From Crossaster papposus (lineage: Eukaryota > Echinodermata > Asteroidea > Velatida > Solasteridae): DNA of 64,000 nt. Position 1 is the first letter of the stretch, and each line of letters starts with the position of its first letter. The stretch is from positions 434,001-498,000 of the forward strand of contig JBAIAA010000812.1 in the NCBI GenBank assembly GCA_037893245.1. The letters run 5' to 3'. The notes beneath the pieces are model-generated. The model was not told the origin of the DNA, made no database searches, and was given only the letters and a program-made list of their open reading frames with translations. A program made the position numbers and the translations under genes. Of this stretch, positions 33,600 through 45,304 are shown in pieces.

Positions 33600-33960
33600 T
33601 TTAAAAAGTTCAATTTTGTGCATTTTTCAATGACCTCAAATGACCCCTTGATTACCTTTGACCTCCTATTTCAAAGGAGTTGTGATGAACCCCACCCAAG
33701 GATCACTCCATCCAAGTTACATTAAAATCCATCAAATTCTGTATACATGTACAAAGAAACATTTGAAGTACCGGTATGTTTGAGCAATGACATCTAATGA
33801 CCCCTACATGACCTTTGACCTCTGTAACCCAATGAGGAAATGTGTCTTCCGACCCAAGGGTCACTGCATCCAAGTTTTATCAAAATCTGTGAAAGCATGT
33901 ACATGTAGAAGTTATACAATATTATTTTTAAAAACTCATCACTCACGCTTACCGCCGCAC
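33600..33960. repeat. Two-copy repeat of about 170 bp with nuclear-receptor-like half-sites
   Basis: Both copies read AATGAC...TAATGACCCC, TGACCTTTGACCTC-like, ACCCAAGG(G)TCACT and CATCCAAGTT. The second contains TGACCTTTGACCT (33809-33821), whose complement AGGTCAAAGGTCA is the canonical DR1 sequence. Confidence 0.7.
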
Positions 33961-33977
33961 CTCAAACTCGGGGCTAC

Positions 33978-34161
33978 AATGTAGGCGTTGTGCATAGCAC
34001 TGTTCATGATCTAAATTCTCCATTCTTGTTAAAAGAATGATTGACTGTAAACATTTTTGACATTAATTGAGGCAAGTTTTCATCACTTTTTGAGGCAATA
34101 TTTGATGGCTTTCGTAGCGTAAATGGAAACATTTAAAGCACGAGATGTGCCGCAGCAACCT
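33978..34161. repeat. Diverged direct duplicate of 31912-32101
   Basis: Shared blocks in order: GTTGTGCATAG, CTAAATTCTCCATT, GACATTAATT, GGCAAGTTTT, ATCACTTTTTG and GAGATGTGCCGC. The family is unknown. Confidence 0.65.
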
Positions 34162-34164
34162 TTT

Positions 34165-35270
34165 GAAAGGCATGTAATCGGAAGCAGAACTAAGGGGTCG
34201 TCCAAAGTTGTCACTATATCTGCAATGCAACCTTAACTCCCTGGGGTGTGTGGAAAATCATATTGAAATTTTAGGCTGTTCGCTTTACGCGATCCTTGCC
34301 CGGCATTGTTGATTTTTCTGATTTTCTTCCTAACAAATTCAATGCCGTTCATTTAGCAGAGGGATAACTTCATCAAAAACCTGTTGACAATATTGGAGCA
34401 CCAGCCGCATGCAGGGTGATCGCAGCCTCGACTCCATATGAGCGTGTGCGCGTTATCGCGAAGGCATGGTGGGAAAACATAGCGCAGCAAGATCATAGCC
34501 ATGGTAACGAGGTTGGGGTGATTGTAACGACTATCGTTTGCCTCGTACACGTATCACACGTACACCCCCACGAACACACACACGCATTCGTATTGTACAC
34601 TGCGCGTCACGTGTACAGTAGCACTGAGAAAAAGAAAGTCAGTTGACTTCGCAGGTACGATCATGCCGTACTTACTCCTGCTGGTACGTGTGTTGCGGCG
34701 GGGTGTCGCAGCTAGAAGTATCAGCATACTCCGAAATTAGCTGGACTCGGCTGTACATACAAACATGTACAGTACATAGCGTGCGCTATATTTATGGGGC
34801 CTGATCGCGAAGCTAGATTCAGTTTGTGTCGTTAACGTTGCTGCGTGCGCGATACGTAACGTATGCAGCGATATTTTGTTCTACAACAATGATTCAGTGA
34901 TTAGAATACTAACATTAGGCTGAAGGATGTTTTTGCAAAAAAGGGCACGACGGCCGGGCCAAGGTAAAAATTGGGCAAGGCAAAACTAGCCGTGAAGACG
35001 GCAATTTTTAGTGGGGCACCTCGGCCATCAAAAAGGCAACAACGGCAATGGCCGTCGTGGCCGTCGTTTACTTCAAGCCCAGGTATGGTTCCTAAAATAA
35101 TAATAATACTAATACTAACATATATTTAAACCTAAAAAAAAAATTTAAAAAAAAATGTCATGCTGACCGACCGACCGACCCAATTGTTTTCTCACCATGT
35201 GACCCAAACCAAAGTTTGTTGGTTGTATGATACACAACACACAATGTATCTATAATTAAAGCTTGAAACC
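34165..35270. other. No gene recognised
   Basis: About 34935-35075 is enriched in GGCCGTCGTGGCC and CGACGGC-type sequence, followed by an A-rich tract to about 35160. No exon is seen. Confidence 0.35.
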
Positions 35271-35369
35271 TGTACTTTCAGGAAATACCATAGTCTTGAT
35301 TTTGAAATTTTGCCACTTCAGGGCAACAGGTCACATACGTCATTCTTATGTTTATGACTTCTGACTATC

Positions 35370-35545
35370 GCCCCCAAATAAAGATACTGACAATTTGGGA
35401 GACCGCCAACATACATGTAGGCTAGCCTCATTCATAGGGCATTGCGGCAAGATAGCTCAGTTGGTATAGCGCTGGTACGGTAACCTGGAGGTTGCAGGTT
35501 CGAATCCAGCTCCTGCCAGCTTTGTTCACTTTAAAATATTCAATA
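35370..35545 (+). repeat. tRNA-Thr-like SINE fragment
   Basis: 35448-35519 folds partly like a tRNA: A box TAGCTCAGTTGG, B box GGTTCGAATCC and acceptor arms GGCAAGA/TCCTGCC with one mismatch. An anticodon-arm position would read GGT, with C in place of the invariant U33. Upstream sequence (GACTATCGCCCCC, ATTTGGGAGACCGCCAA) matches the right arm of the palindrome at 16280-16622. I take it as a SINE or pseudo-tRNA rather than a working tRNA. Confidence 0.65.
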
Positions 35546-35599
35546 TTTATGTAGTTATAGGATGTGACTTACAAATGTCTGTGTTACTTCATGACTAAG

Positions 35600-36270
35600 G
35601 GGCCGTCCAAAGTTTTCAACATTTTAATGGTCGTACAAAGCGTACGACAGGGGGGAGGGGGGTCGGAGGCCGCGTACGACTTTAAATTGTAAATAAAATG
35701 TTGATTTTGTACCATACAATCAGCAAAGGAAAATTATATGATTGGTTTTGTTTCCTTCTTGTTTTATCTGGAAAGAATTTCCAACGTTAAAATCAGAAGC
35801 GATACAAATAGTCCGCTGTTCAAAAATGATTGCTTCGGCAGGTTATACCTTGTTAGCAGCTATGCAACTCCGTGAAAAAAAATCTGATGCGTCCCTGGCT
35901 AGCTATACAGTACGTAGCTTGCGAGGATGAGATACTTTTGACGCCGCCCGCCCTACACGCCGCGGCGACCGAGTTGGCAATGATTTCGTATAGCGCAACG
36001 TTAACCATGCGGTGTACATACACACATGTATTGATGCCCTATATACTAGCCCTCAATAAGCGCGCGAATGTGCCAAGCGTGAATGAATAACCTTTGACAC
36101 AGCTTTACTGCGACTCGTTCCCACAGCTGTGCATGGACATCGTGCACGCAATGCCCCACACAGCTCTACCGGTGTTTGGACTAAATGTTGAAAAGTACTA
36201 CTTTGGGGGGAGGGAGGGAGGTCTTAAAAGTAGTACGCTTTGTACGACCTTAAAAATGTTGACAACTAAT
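35600..36270. mobile_element. Inverted-repeat element, about 670 bp
   Basis: Left GTTTTCAACATTTTAATGGT then CGTACAAAGCGTACGAC; right GTACGCTTTGTACGACCTTA then AAAATGTTGAC. No coding capacity. A fragment of its end recurs near 34193. Confidence 0.7.
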
Positions 36271-38032
36271 GAAGCACCTATCCAAAGTGTTTAGTACAAA
36301 CGTTCTTACCAATGTACTCATTGATGAACTGCACTTCAAAGAAGCCTGTTTGTTGTGGTTCACATGATAATCTCTGCTGAATGAAGTACACTACGAGTCT
36401 GGGTCTCGATCAGGAGGTTACTGCAAATATTAAAAATGTATGATTAGAAATACTGTATGCATGTTAACCCTATGCAAAGGGTTCAACATGTCACAAGTTA
36501 AAGCTAAACAAAAAATAACCGACCAACCCTATTTTTAGAAAGGATAAAATGCAACCCCACAAAATGTTAATTGTTAGCCAGTGATCGTTTTCTTTCTGGT
36601 ATTATCCGAAAGACAAACATCGTGGTTTAATGTACATGTACCATGGCATGGAGGAAAGAACACAAACAAACAGGTCAGGAATTCAAACGAACGGGGTTCG
36701 AACGGGGTCCTATTTTTTCTGTGAACCAAGAATGTCTGAAACGCTATTGTTACGTGTCAAAATGTCTGAAACAAGAACAATATACTTATTAAATATATAT
36801 TAAATGTCTGAAACGTAAGTAGCGATTACGTTTCAGACATTTCAAATGTCTGAAACGTAAGCTTTCTAATCACCGAAACATAAATGTCTGAAACATAATT
36901 AGGTTATAACATTGGCCCAGTCTTGGCCTGTAAATGTCTGAAACGTAATACAGCCATTGTGTAAGGATAAGAGGTGTTAGATAGCTAGCCTCTTGCCACC
37001 ACCAGTTGTCAACAACCACAACTACTTGCCTGGCCTTTTTTATACTGATATGCAAATATCCAATACCACAGAGCTAACTGTTAATAACCACAAACTTCTT
37101 AAAAATTGCAAGGAGAGACTGCAGGCCTATAGTCATGTAATACACACATTTGAGGGAAATTGTAATGCTTCGTTGATCATAAACTACAATTACAGCAATC
37201 AGACCAATTATAGAATGCAGGGCTCACTGACAACTTTCGACTTTCTCTCTCGGTATTTTCCCCTCTTAAAATACCACAAAATACTTTACGTGTACTGGAC
37301 TGTTGAGGAATGAGTCTATTAAAAGCATCTTGTAAAAATATAGTTCCTGGCGTGCTGACATTTTCAAATAAAGTGCCATTTTCGTATCAATTTCCAACAC
37401 TGGTTGGCTTAATTACCAGTGTTTGAAAAAACTGGCTTAAAACAAACTACTGCTCTTAAATTTAGAAATTTAGTTATTCCGCATTTTGGATTACACCAGC
37501 AAACAACTAGACTAATTCTATGACCTTATAATTCTCTAACTCTATAATTGCTTCGCTTCATTTTAAGTGGGGCCAGGGAACCAGACTACAAGAACATGGT
37601 AGATTTTCTATCTTTTTCCAGCATCTACAAACCGAATTCAAACAAGTAAATCAGTGAAACGAATCAGTGTAACAATATTTGCTATACATACTATCCCCTC
37701 AAATCCATCCATTGTTTTATGAAAATTACAGCAAAATGAATTAGCGAAATGTGCATCGGGAACGATGATCAAAATGCACATTGGGAATGGAGATGAAATA
37801 TTCGTCTAAAAAATTCTAAAAAGAATCTAACGTTAGGCCTATAACCACTCGATCGGTGAGCGGTCCTCGTTATGCTCGTGGTAGCCTAACCTGCATGACC
37901 TGTCCCTGGTCGTGTGGCTGTGTCAGCGTGGCCACTCATCAAACCCTGGCATCAAACTTGACCATGAATGGCAGTAGAATTCCTAAGATGTCATGATACT
38001 ACCACTACTAGTACGGACGATGGTAAAAGCCG
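36271..38032. other. No gene recognised; contains a repeated 10-bp motif
   Basis: 36733-36950 contains seven copies of TGTCTGAAAC (one inverted), usually inside AAATGTCTGAAACGTAA. The rest is AT-rich without recognised exons. Confidence 0.5.
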
Positions 38033-38067
38033 CAAAAATATGGAACGCCAAAGAGGCATAAACCCCG

Positions 38068-38407
38068 TTCAACGCATCGATCGATCTTTTACATCGACCG
38101 ATCGGTCTTTTACATCGACCGATCGGTCTTTTACATCGACCGATCGATTTTTTGCATCGACCGATCGGTCTTTTACATCGACCTATCGGTCTTGTACATC
38201 GATCGATCGTTTTTTTACATCGACCGATCGGTCTTTCTACCGATCGGTCTTTTACATCGACCGATCGGTCTTTCTACCGATCGGTCTTTTACATCGACCG
38301 ATCGGTCTTTTACATCGACCGATCGGTCTTTTACATCGACCGATCGGTCTTTTACATCGACCGATCGGTCTTTTACATCGACCGATCGATTTTTTGCATC
38401 GACCGAT

Positions 38408-38442
<35 letters not shown>

Positions 38443-38680
38443 GACCACCACTTTTACATCGACCTATCGGTCTTGTACATCGATCGATCGTTCTTTTACA
38501 TCGACCGATCGGTCTTTCTACCGATCGGTCTTTTACATCGACCGATCGGTCTTTTACATCGACCGATCGGTCTTTCTACCGATCGGTCTTTTACATCGAC
38601 CGATCGGTCTTTTACATCGACCGATCGGTCGTTGCCATCGACCGATCGGTCGTTGCCATCGACCGATCGATGAAAAAAGA
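38068..38680. repeat. Left-arm array of ACCGATCGGT palindromes
   Basis: Units of about 21 bp (CGACCGATCGGTCTTTTACAT) alternate with shorter CTTTCTACCGATCGGT forms. A G33 run at about 38409-38441 plus TGACCACCACTTTT interrupts the array. A stretch from about 38180-38300 is duplicated after it at about 38458-38590. Confidence 0.95.
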
Positions 38681-40066
38681 GGCATAAATCCGACCAACCT
38701 TGTTGACGTACGTGTACATGTACACAATCTTGGCCTATCTTTCATTGTGTATCTGAATAGTTAAAAAACCTACGGTTGTCGGGAATTTGCTTGCAAGACA
38801 TGCAGTGCTCAAGGAGACCATTTCACGAGGGGACCGTGCAGTGGTCAGTCCATTTTCTTAACTGGTCGTTGATAAATAGCATCAGCGGCCTTCTCCGACG
38901 ACGCCAAAAGTGGTGGTCAAACCCCCCCCCCCCCTCCCCCCGCCAGGCGTAACACAGACCATAATTATGCCAAATGAAAGGGAAACTCTACCCTTTTTGG
39001 CAGTAAATATACAAAACAAAAGGGGTTCTCCCAAATTTGTTATCATTTATTATTTCTGGTTTATTAAAAAAAAAAAATGTAGCAGCACAAAAGCGGAAAT
39101 AAAATGGCTTAAATAAAACAGAGTAGTATTTTTTATGAAATTTAGTAAATCGTTTTGTTTTAAGCCATTTTATTTCAGCTTTTGGCTGCGACATTTTTTT
39201 TTTTAAATAAACCAGGAAATAATAAATGATAACAAATTTTGGAGAAAACCCCTTTTGTTTGTATATTTACTGCCAAAAGGGTAGAGTTTCCCTTTCAGTG
39301 TATTTGGCATAATTATGGTCTGTGTTACGCCTGGCGGGGGAGGGGGGGGGGGTGGGGGGGGGGTTGACCACCACTTTTGCGTCGTCGGAGAAGGCCAGCT
39401 GAGGACTATTTATCAATCAACGACCAGTTAAGAAAATGGACTGACCACTGCAACGGGTCCCCTCGTGAAATGGTCTCCTTGAGCACTGCATGTCTTGCAA
39501 GCAAATTCCCGACAACCGGTAGGTTTTTTAACTATTCAGATACACAATGAAAGATAGGCCAAGACCAAACAAACTCGATTGAAAGTACTAAAACGTTAGG
39601 TTATAAATTAATTTAAAACAAAGTAGCGTCTTAGCTAAACACAATTTGTACACAAAATATGCCAACTCTATTATTATGTACAACGCGAAGTTTGATTGTA
39701 CACGAACCACGATATACGTTGGGTTGCTCGGCTGCCGCGGGCTCGTGGCGACACTGTTTAATGTGCATTATTGACTCGGTAATTAACGAGCTACGTAGGC
39801 GTAGCGGGATTTAAGAGATATTCAATGTGTCAATGATAAAACCAAGGAAATAATGTAATGGATAGAACACGATATTGTGATGTGTGCGGATGGATATGGG
39901 AAACCATGGAGGAATAAGAACAGGTGAAGGAAGTGGGGGAGTTGGGAGGGGGGGGGGGTCATGTTTGAGTACCACCGTTTGTAACAAAAATCTGTAGGAA
40001 TTAGGAACCACTGATTAAGGCTAACATAGGGCGGAGCACGTAAACAATTAGTTGAAAACAAAATGC

Positions 40067-40446
40067 AGGTAGTATACACCATTGGTAATTGCTTGAATTA
40101 TCATGAATGGGTAGATTTGGGGGGTTGTATTTCATAGTAAATATCGTTTAACTGACTTTTCCGAAGTTTTACAATCATGGATGCCGAGAAAAGCACGAAA
40201 AACGGCGTTTGTTTTCAACCGGGGTCGAGCAGTTATTCTTATGTTATCTTTGTTTTTTTCGCTCTCGCCGTCCGGCGAGAGCGAATTTTTCTTTATAAAA
40301 TTCATTTTTTTGGAATAATTACAGGATATCTAGCGCAATCCTTTTGCTGAATGCCTAGAATCATTATTTACTTTCAATTGAGTAAGGTATCTCTTAATAA
40401 TTCAGTAGTAAATATTTTCGATATCTGCAAATGGTGTATACTACCT
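40067..40446. mobile_element. TTAA-type MITE (family A), uninterrupted copy
   Basis: Ends AGGTAGTATACACC and GGTGTATACTACCT. TTAA follows on the right (40447-40450) but not on the left. A strong hairpin CGCTCTCGCCGTCCGGCGAG lies near 40260. It is the intact relative of the copy at 16878-17493 and lies inside the foldback element's spacer. Confidence 0.85.
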
Positions 40447-41329
40447 TTAACAAGAATTTTATAGGAATATAATTATTTTGTTCCCAAAACTTTTCCACCT
40501 GGTCTAAACGGAGGGCACATGCATGCTAATATTAATTAGGCTTGGCTGTATATGTCAGGCAGGATGATTTTGTTAACTTCATGATAGTATTTAATATCAA
40601 TCAAATCATCTTTCTTTTGAGACATACAAATCCTACATCTTAAAAAAAACCAAAAAAACTCCCAAACTTAACGTCCCTGCCCAGGATCGTGGGGTCGTGT
40701 GGCGTGTGAATCGTAGGGTAAAGGTTTTTTTAGAAAGGGTTTAGGGTTTTTAAACTTAAAAAGTTTGTTTTTCTGTGGCAATTTTTTATGAAATTTAGTA
40801 AATCGTTTTGTTTAAGCCATTTTATTTCAGCTTTTGGCTGCGACAGTTTTGTTTTTTTAATAAACCAGAAATAATAAATGATAACAAACTTTGGAGAACC
40901 CCTTTTGTTTGTATATTTACTGCCAAAAAGGGTAGAGTTTCCCTTTCAGTGTATTTGGCATAATTATGGTCTGTGTTACGCCTGGCGGGGGGAGGGGGGG
41001 GGGGGGGGTGACCACCACTTTTAGCGTCGTCGGAGAAGGCCGCTCATGCTATTTATCAATCAACGACCAGTTAAGAAAATGGACTGACCACTGCACGGTC
41101 CCCTCGTGAAATGGTCTCCTTGAGCACTGCATGCCTTGCAAGCAAATTCCCGACAACCGTAGGTTTTTTAACTATTCAGATACACAATGAAAGATAGGCC
41201 AAGATTGTGTACATGTACACGTACGTCAACAAGGTTGGTCGGATTTATGCCTCTTTGGCGCGGGGTACTTTTCATCGGTTTTTTTTCATCGGTCTTTTTC
41301 CATCGGTCTTTTTTTCATCGATCGGTCGA

Positions 41330-41650
41330 TGGCAACGACCGATCGGTCGATGTAAAAGACCGATCGGTAGAAAGAAAGACCGATCGCTCGATGTAAAAGA
41401 CCGATCGGTCGATGTAAAAGACCGATCGGTCGATGTAAAATACCGATCGGTCGATGTAAAAGACCGATCGGTAGAAAGACCGATCGGTCGATGTAAAAGA
41501 CCGATCGGTCGATGTAAAAGACCGATCGGTAGAAAGACCGATCGGTCGATGTAAAAGACCGATCGGTCGATGTAAAAGACCGATCGGTAGAAAGACCGAT
41601 CGGTCGATGTAAAAGACCGATCGGTCGATGCAAAAGACCGATCGATGCGT
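41330..41650. repeat. Right-arm array of ACCGATCGGT palindromes
   Basis: Inverted counterpart of the left-arm array with units GATCGGTCGATGTAAAAGAC. It has no poly-G interruption. Four short CATCGGT steps precede it at 41270-41320. Confidence 0.95.
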
Positions 41651-41689
41651 TGAACGGGGTTTATGCCTCTTTGGCGTTCCATACAAAAA

Positions 41690-42752
41690 GGCTATAATTT
41701 GATGTGACCGTCATCGCAAATCAGCAAGGCATATTGCGTATATTACTTCATGCGCTGTTTACATATTCGGCCGACTCGGGCGTAGCCTTTAAACAAGGCC
41801 ACATGTCTGATAGACGCCGAGCGACTAAAAAGAGACTAATCGCGAAAACCTGAGTGAACGCCAGTGTGAATTGCCCAGACAAGTGGCCTTTATCAATCTG
41901 GTTTGGATTTCTTATGTTAACCTTTGTTTCCGACTGGAATCGCTACCGAAATGGTAGCGTCCAATCAGCGAACGTATCTCCGCGTGACGTCAGCTTATGT
42001 TTGAGTTGGACTAGTTCATTTTACAAACAGGGAATGTCCAATCATGTCACTTACAATATTTAGCTCAAATCATTAGTTGCTTCCTAATTTATTGCAATTT
42101 TGCATGTAAAATAGATTTAAATGTGATATCTTGTATTTATTGTATTTATCATTCATATATTCAACTCAGAAGCAAAATTTATATACGTTTTTTTACCTTT
42201 CTTACATGCTTTGATATTGAACGAATCACGAACGAAGCCAACTGGGAGATCGCCGTTCTGATTGGGCGTATTGGCACGCTAATATGTATCTATGAATAAT
42301 TCATGCGGAGCAGTGAAACCTACATTGCAAAAGGCCTCGTGACATTCGTCACTCGGTCGCGCGTTCACCCCGGGTATCTAGACTCATCCCAGCCGCTTAG
42401 CCAGAGTCACGAGGCCTTGTCAAAAGGCTAACTCGGGCGCGGCGCACGCCGCGACCGCGATAATACTTACCGACGCTAAAATTGATACAAAATTGAGGCC
42501 AGGCGCACATGTACAACGGCGGCACGTTATTCTGGACGTAGACTTGATGACAAGTCGTTAGATAGTCGGGTTTAATCCGTGTATTTCAGTTGAAGTTTAT
42601 CGGCACGGCTGGTTTAAGACTAGTAACGTGCCGAGTTGCGACATATCTAACTTCGAATTTGGGAACGAGGCAACCGCAACCTCCCCCCTGTATATACCGA
42701 GTGGACCGCTATTATACCGACTTGGCACCAAGTCTATTGTGGACGTGGCCCT
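41690..42752. other. No gene recognised
   Basis: An imperfect inverted repeat AAAAGGCCTCGTGAC / GTCACGAGGCCTTGTC flanks about 42329-42425. No exon is seen. Confidence 0.35.
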
Positions 42753-43360
42753 GGGCCCAATTTCATAGCGCTGCTAAGCACACGATTTTCTGCTAACCGA
42801 GCCTCCGTCTATTTCATGGGGACCGTAAGCAGTAAGCGCAGCAAAAGGCACCCTTAACCTAGCGGGAAAATTTGCTTAAATCAGTGACGTAACAGTAGAA
42901 TCTCCATGCGCGCGCAAACGTTAGCACAAAAACGCCGTGAAATAGCGCTTAAGGTTAGCAAATTTTTCTGCTAAAGTTAGCACGACTTTTCCGCTAACTG
43001 ATAAGCAGCGCTATGAAATTGGGCCCTGTTAACCACAGAATTCCTCGCTTACGGTCACCATTTTCCGCTACTCCGCGCTAGCAGAAAAATTATTTGCTCA
43101 CCCGGTAAGCACAGAATCCTTAGTTGCGGGATGTACGCATGCAGAGACCAACATATTCCTTGCTAACGCGTGAAATACGTTTACCGTAAGCACCGAATTT
43201 TCTGCTGTAAGCAGGGATTTTTCGTAGTAAGCAGAGCCAAGAAATTGGGCCCAGGGCCCAATTTCTTGGCTCTGCTAACCACAGAATTCCTCGCTTACGG
43301 TCACCATTTTCCGCTAACCGCGATAGCAGACGGTATAAGCAGAGCCAAGAAATTAGGCCC
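42753..43360. mobile_element. Cluster of GGGCCCAATTTC-ended MITEs
   Basis: 42753-43025 has ends GGGCCCAATTTCATAGCGCT and its inverse. 43254-43360 is a smaller relative with ends GGGCCCAATTTCTTGGCTCT and its inverse. The stretch between shares the same internal GCTAACC, TTACGGTCACC and TTTTCCGCTA motifs. The terminal form resembles hAT-type MITEs (inference). Confidence 0.75.
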
Positions 43361-44235
43361 AGACCGATTGATCTCCATAAATGGAGCAAGTTCGGGCTAT
43401 AGTTCGACTAACGTCGCTCGAACGCATAATGGTTGCAATATCCATGGAGCTCCATGCACTAACCCGGGGCACGGTTGGCGCTGGTTAACTTAGTTGACAG
43501 TAGCCTCTTTTCATAGGAAAACAGAGGCGTGGACAAAGTGATGTCAGTAGTCGGACGGAAGGGAAAGGCAGTGAAAAACGTTAAGTGAAAATCTGGCGGG
43601 CCTAATGTAATTTTTGTCTTGTTTTTGGACCAACACGACTAACGTTATGACTTATCCTACTTACAGTATGGAAGAATAGTGCCAATGACCATCATGTCGC
43701 AAATGTAAACAAAGCGGTTGCCATCTTTTCATAAATAGTTCGCCGGGAGCGCGTGCGAACGTACAGTAGAGCATGCGCATTGGTAAAGCAGAGACTGACT
43801 AAAGGTTGGATGTCGCGTAGGCTGTTATGTGGGATTTCAAAGTTGTGCATTTTTTTTTGCTAAGGATGCTTTTTTTTGTTTCATTGGAAAGAGTAGACAT
43901 CCAGGTTTCAGAAAAGTATTGGTAACATTTTTTTCCATTAACCGTATGGCCGCCATCTTGGATTTCAAAATGGCCGCCATTTGTTAACCAAATGTTTAAT
44001 AAATCAAAGTATTAATGCTATGCGAAGTTCATTTTACTGACAATTACTTCAATTTATTAAGCAAAGGAGTTACAGATACAAATAGTATTGATTGATACCA
44101 TCTCACTGGTTGATAGCCATCTTGAATTTCAAAATGGCCGCCACTTTAGGACAATGTTTTTTAACCCAGGATTGGAATTTCGTATGATCTCCATTTTGGT
44201 GTCAATACCCACATGTATTATGCTAAGGAGTTTAA

Positions 44236-45205
44236 AAACGCAGTAGAAGCGCAGTAGGATTGCCAAGAGCGTAATGGGAACGTAGTAGAGTCTACCTAGG
44301 TCGTGAGAGGGTCTCCATGGTCGCCAAACCTCGGCGATCTGGTCCAAAACGCAACGGGGGCGCAGTGAGAGCGTAGTGGGATATCAAAGAACGTACCGGG
44401 TACTTGGGACGTAGTGAAGTCTACCTGGGCGTGGCATGATCGTAACAAGAGCGAGTTGGTATCGCCGTCTGCCTAATCTGCGACTGAAGTACGTCTGAAG
44501 TACGACCGCTGTACGCTTATCACGCTCTCACTACGCTCTTACCACGCTCATACTGCACTTCTACTACGTCGTATAGGGCTTTTTCACGCTCATACTGCGT
44601 CCACACGGGGCTGCCAGTACGACTATGGCGCCCCCAATGCGTCCATGGCGATGTTATGGAGCTTCCTGTACGATCACAGTGTGATTAAACTGCGATTATA
44701 CTGCGTGTATAATACGTTCTGACTTTGACATGCGTAAAGGCCACAAATGGTATACAGCCTATATCCTCCACACAACATACTAATGTGCATCTCCTCTTCA
44801 CTATGGCTGTAGAGAGTCAGAACATAAACATTGTACAACAGATAGCAAATATCTAGCAACATCGAGCTCGCTGTATTTATAGTTGCCGCACGAACGCGGT
44901 ACAAACGCACAGAACGTAGTGGGGACGTATTGAGAGCGTCGTAAGGTCGTAGCGAGGTCGTAGCGAGGTCGCCTTGGTCGCAGCAAAATCGCGTAGAGCG
45001 TAATAGGAGCGCAGTGAGAGCGTGGCGATGATCAAACTGGGAACGCATAGGTCGCAGTGAGAGTGTAGTGAGAGCGCAGTGAGCGAGTCAAGAGCGTACT
45101 GTGAGCTACCTACCTCATAGATTTCAGGATTTTTTGCCAGTTTTCGGCGACCCCACTGCGTTTTTGATGAAAACTGCATCGCAGTAAGGTCGCCGTGGGA
45201 TCGCA
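44236..45205. repeat. GAGCGTAGTG-rich inverted and tandem repeat block
   Basis: Degenerate modules GTGAGAGCGTAGTGGGA, AACGTAGTAGAG and the complementary ACTACGCTCTTACCACGCTC occur in both orientations at about 44236-44470, 44495-44700 and 44890-45205. Non-coding. Confidence 0.55.
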
Positions 45206-45304
45206 CACCGGTCTGACAGGGGTATTAGGATGAAAAGTCTTAAATTCCAAAATGGCCTCCATTTTAGAATCAGTTTGCTTAAAAACTTAGGATGTGAATG
45301 CCAT

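Larger units (their letters stand above)
38039..41683. mobile_element. Foldback-type element with palindrome-array arms
   Basis: Outer ends TATGGAACGCCAAAGAGGCA and its inverse GCCTCTTTGGCGTTCCATA are flanked by CAAAAA on both sides (38033-38038 and 41684-41689), a possible 6-bp target duplication. Arms hold arrays (38068-38680 and 41330-41650). A shared region of about 400-450 bp follows, present once as U (38681-39090) and twice inverted as U' (about 39120-39562 and 40786-41258). The rest is spacer. No transposase was recognised inside. Confidence 0.85.

Noticed and set aside
35448-35519. Functional tRNA-Thr gene
   Set aside because: Poor anticodon stem, loss of U33 and flanks shared with a repeat family indicate a SINE or pseudo-tRNA.
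37968-38764. Repeat frames ending in poly-Gly
   Set aside because: They arise from ACCGATCGGT arrays and a G33 run in the foldback element.
38039-41683. Replication origin or CRISPR-like repeat locus
   Set aside because: Mirror-image ends, flank duplication and inverted cores fit a foldback element better.
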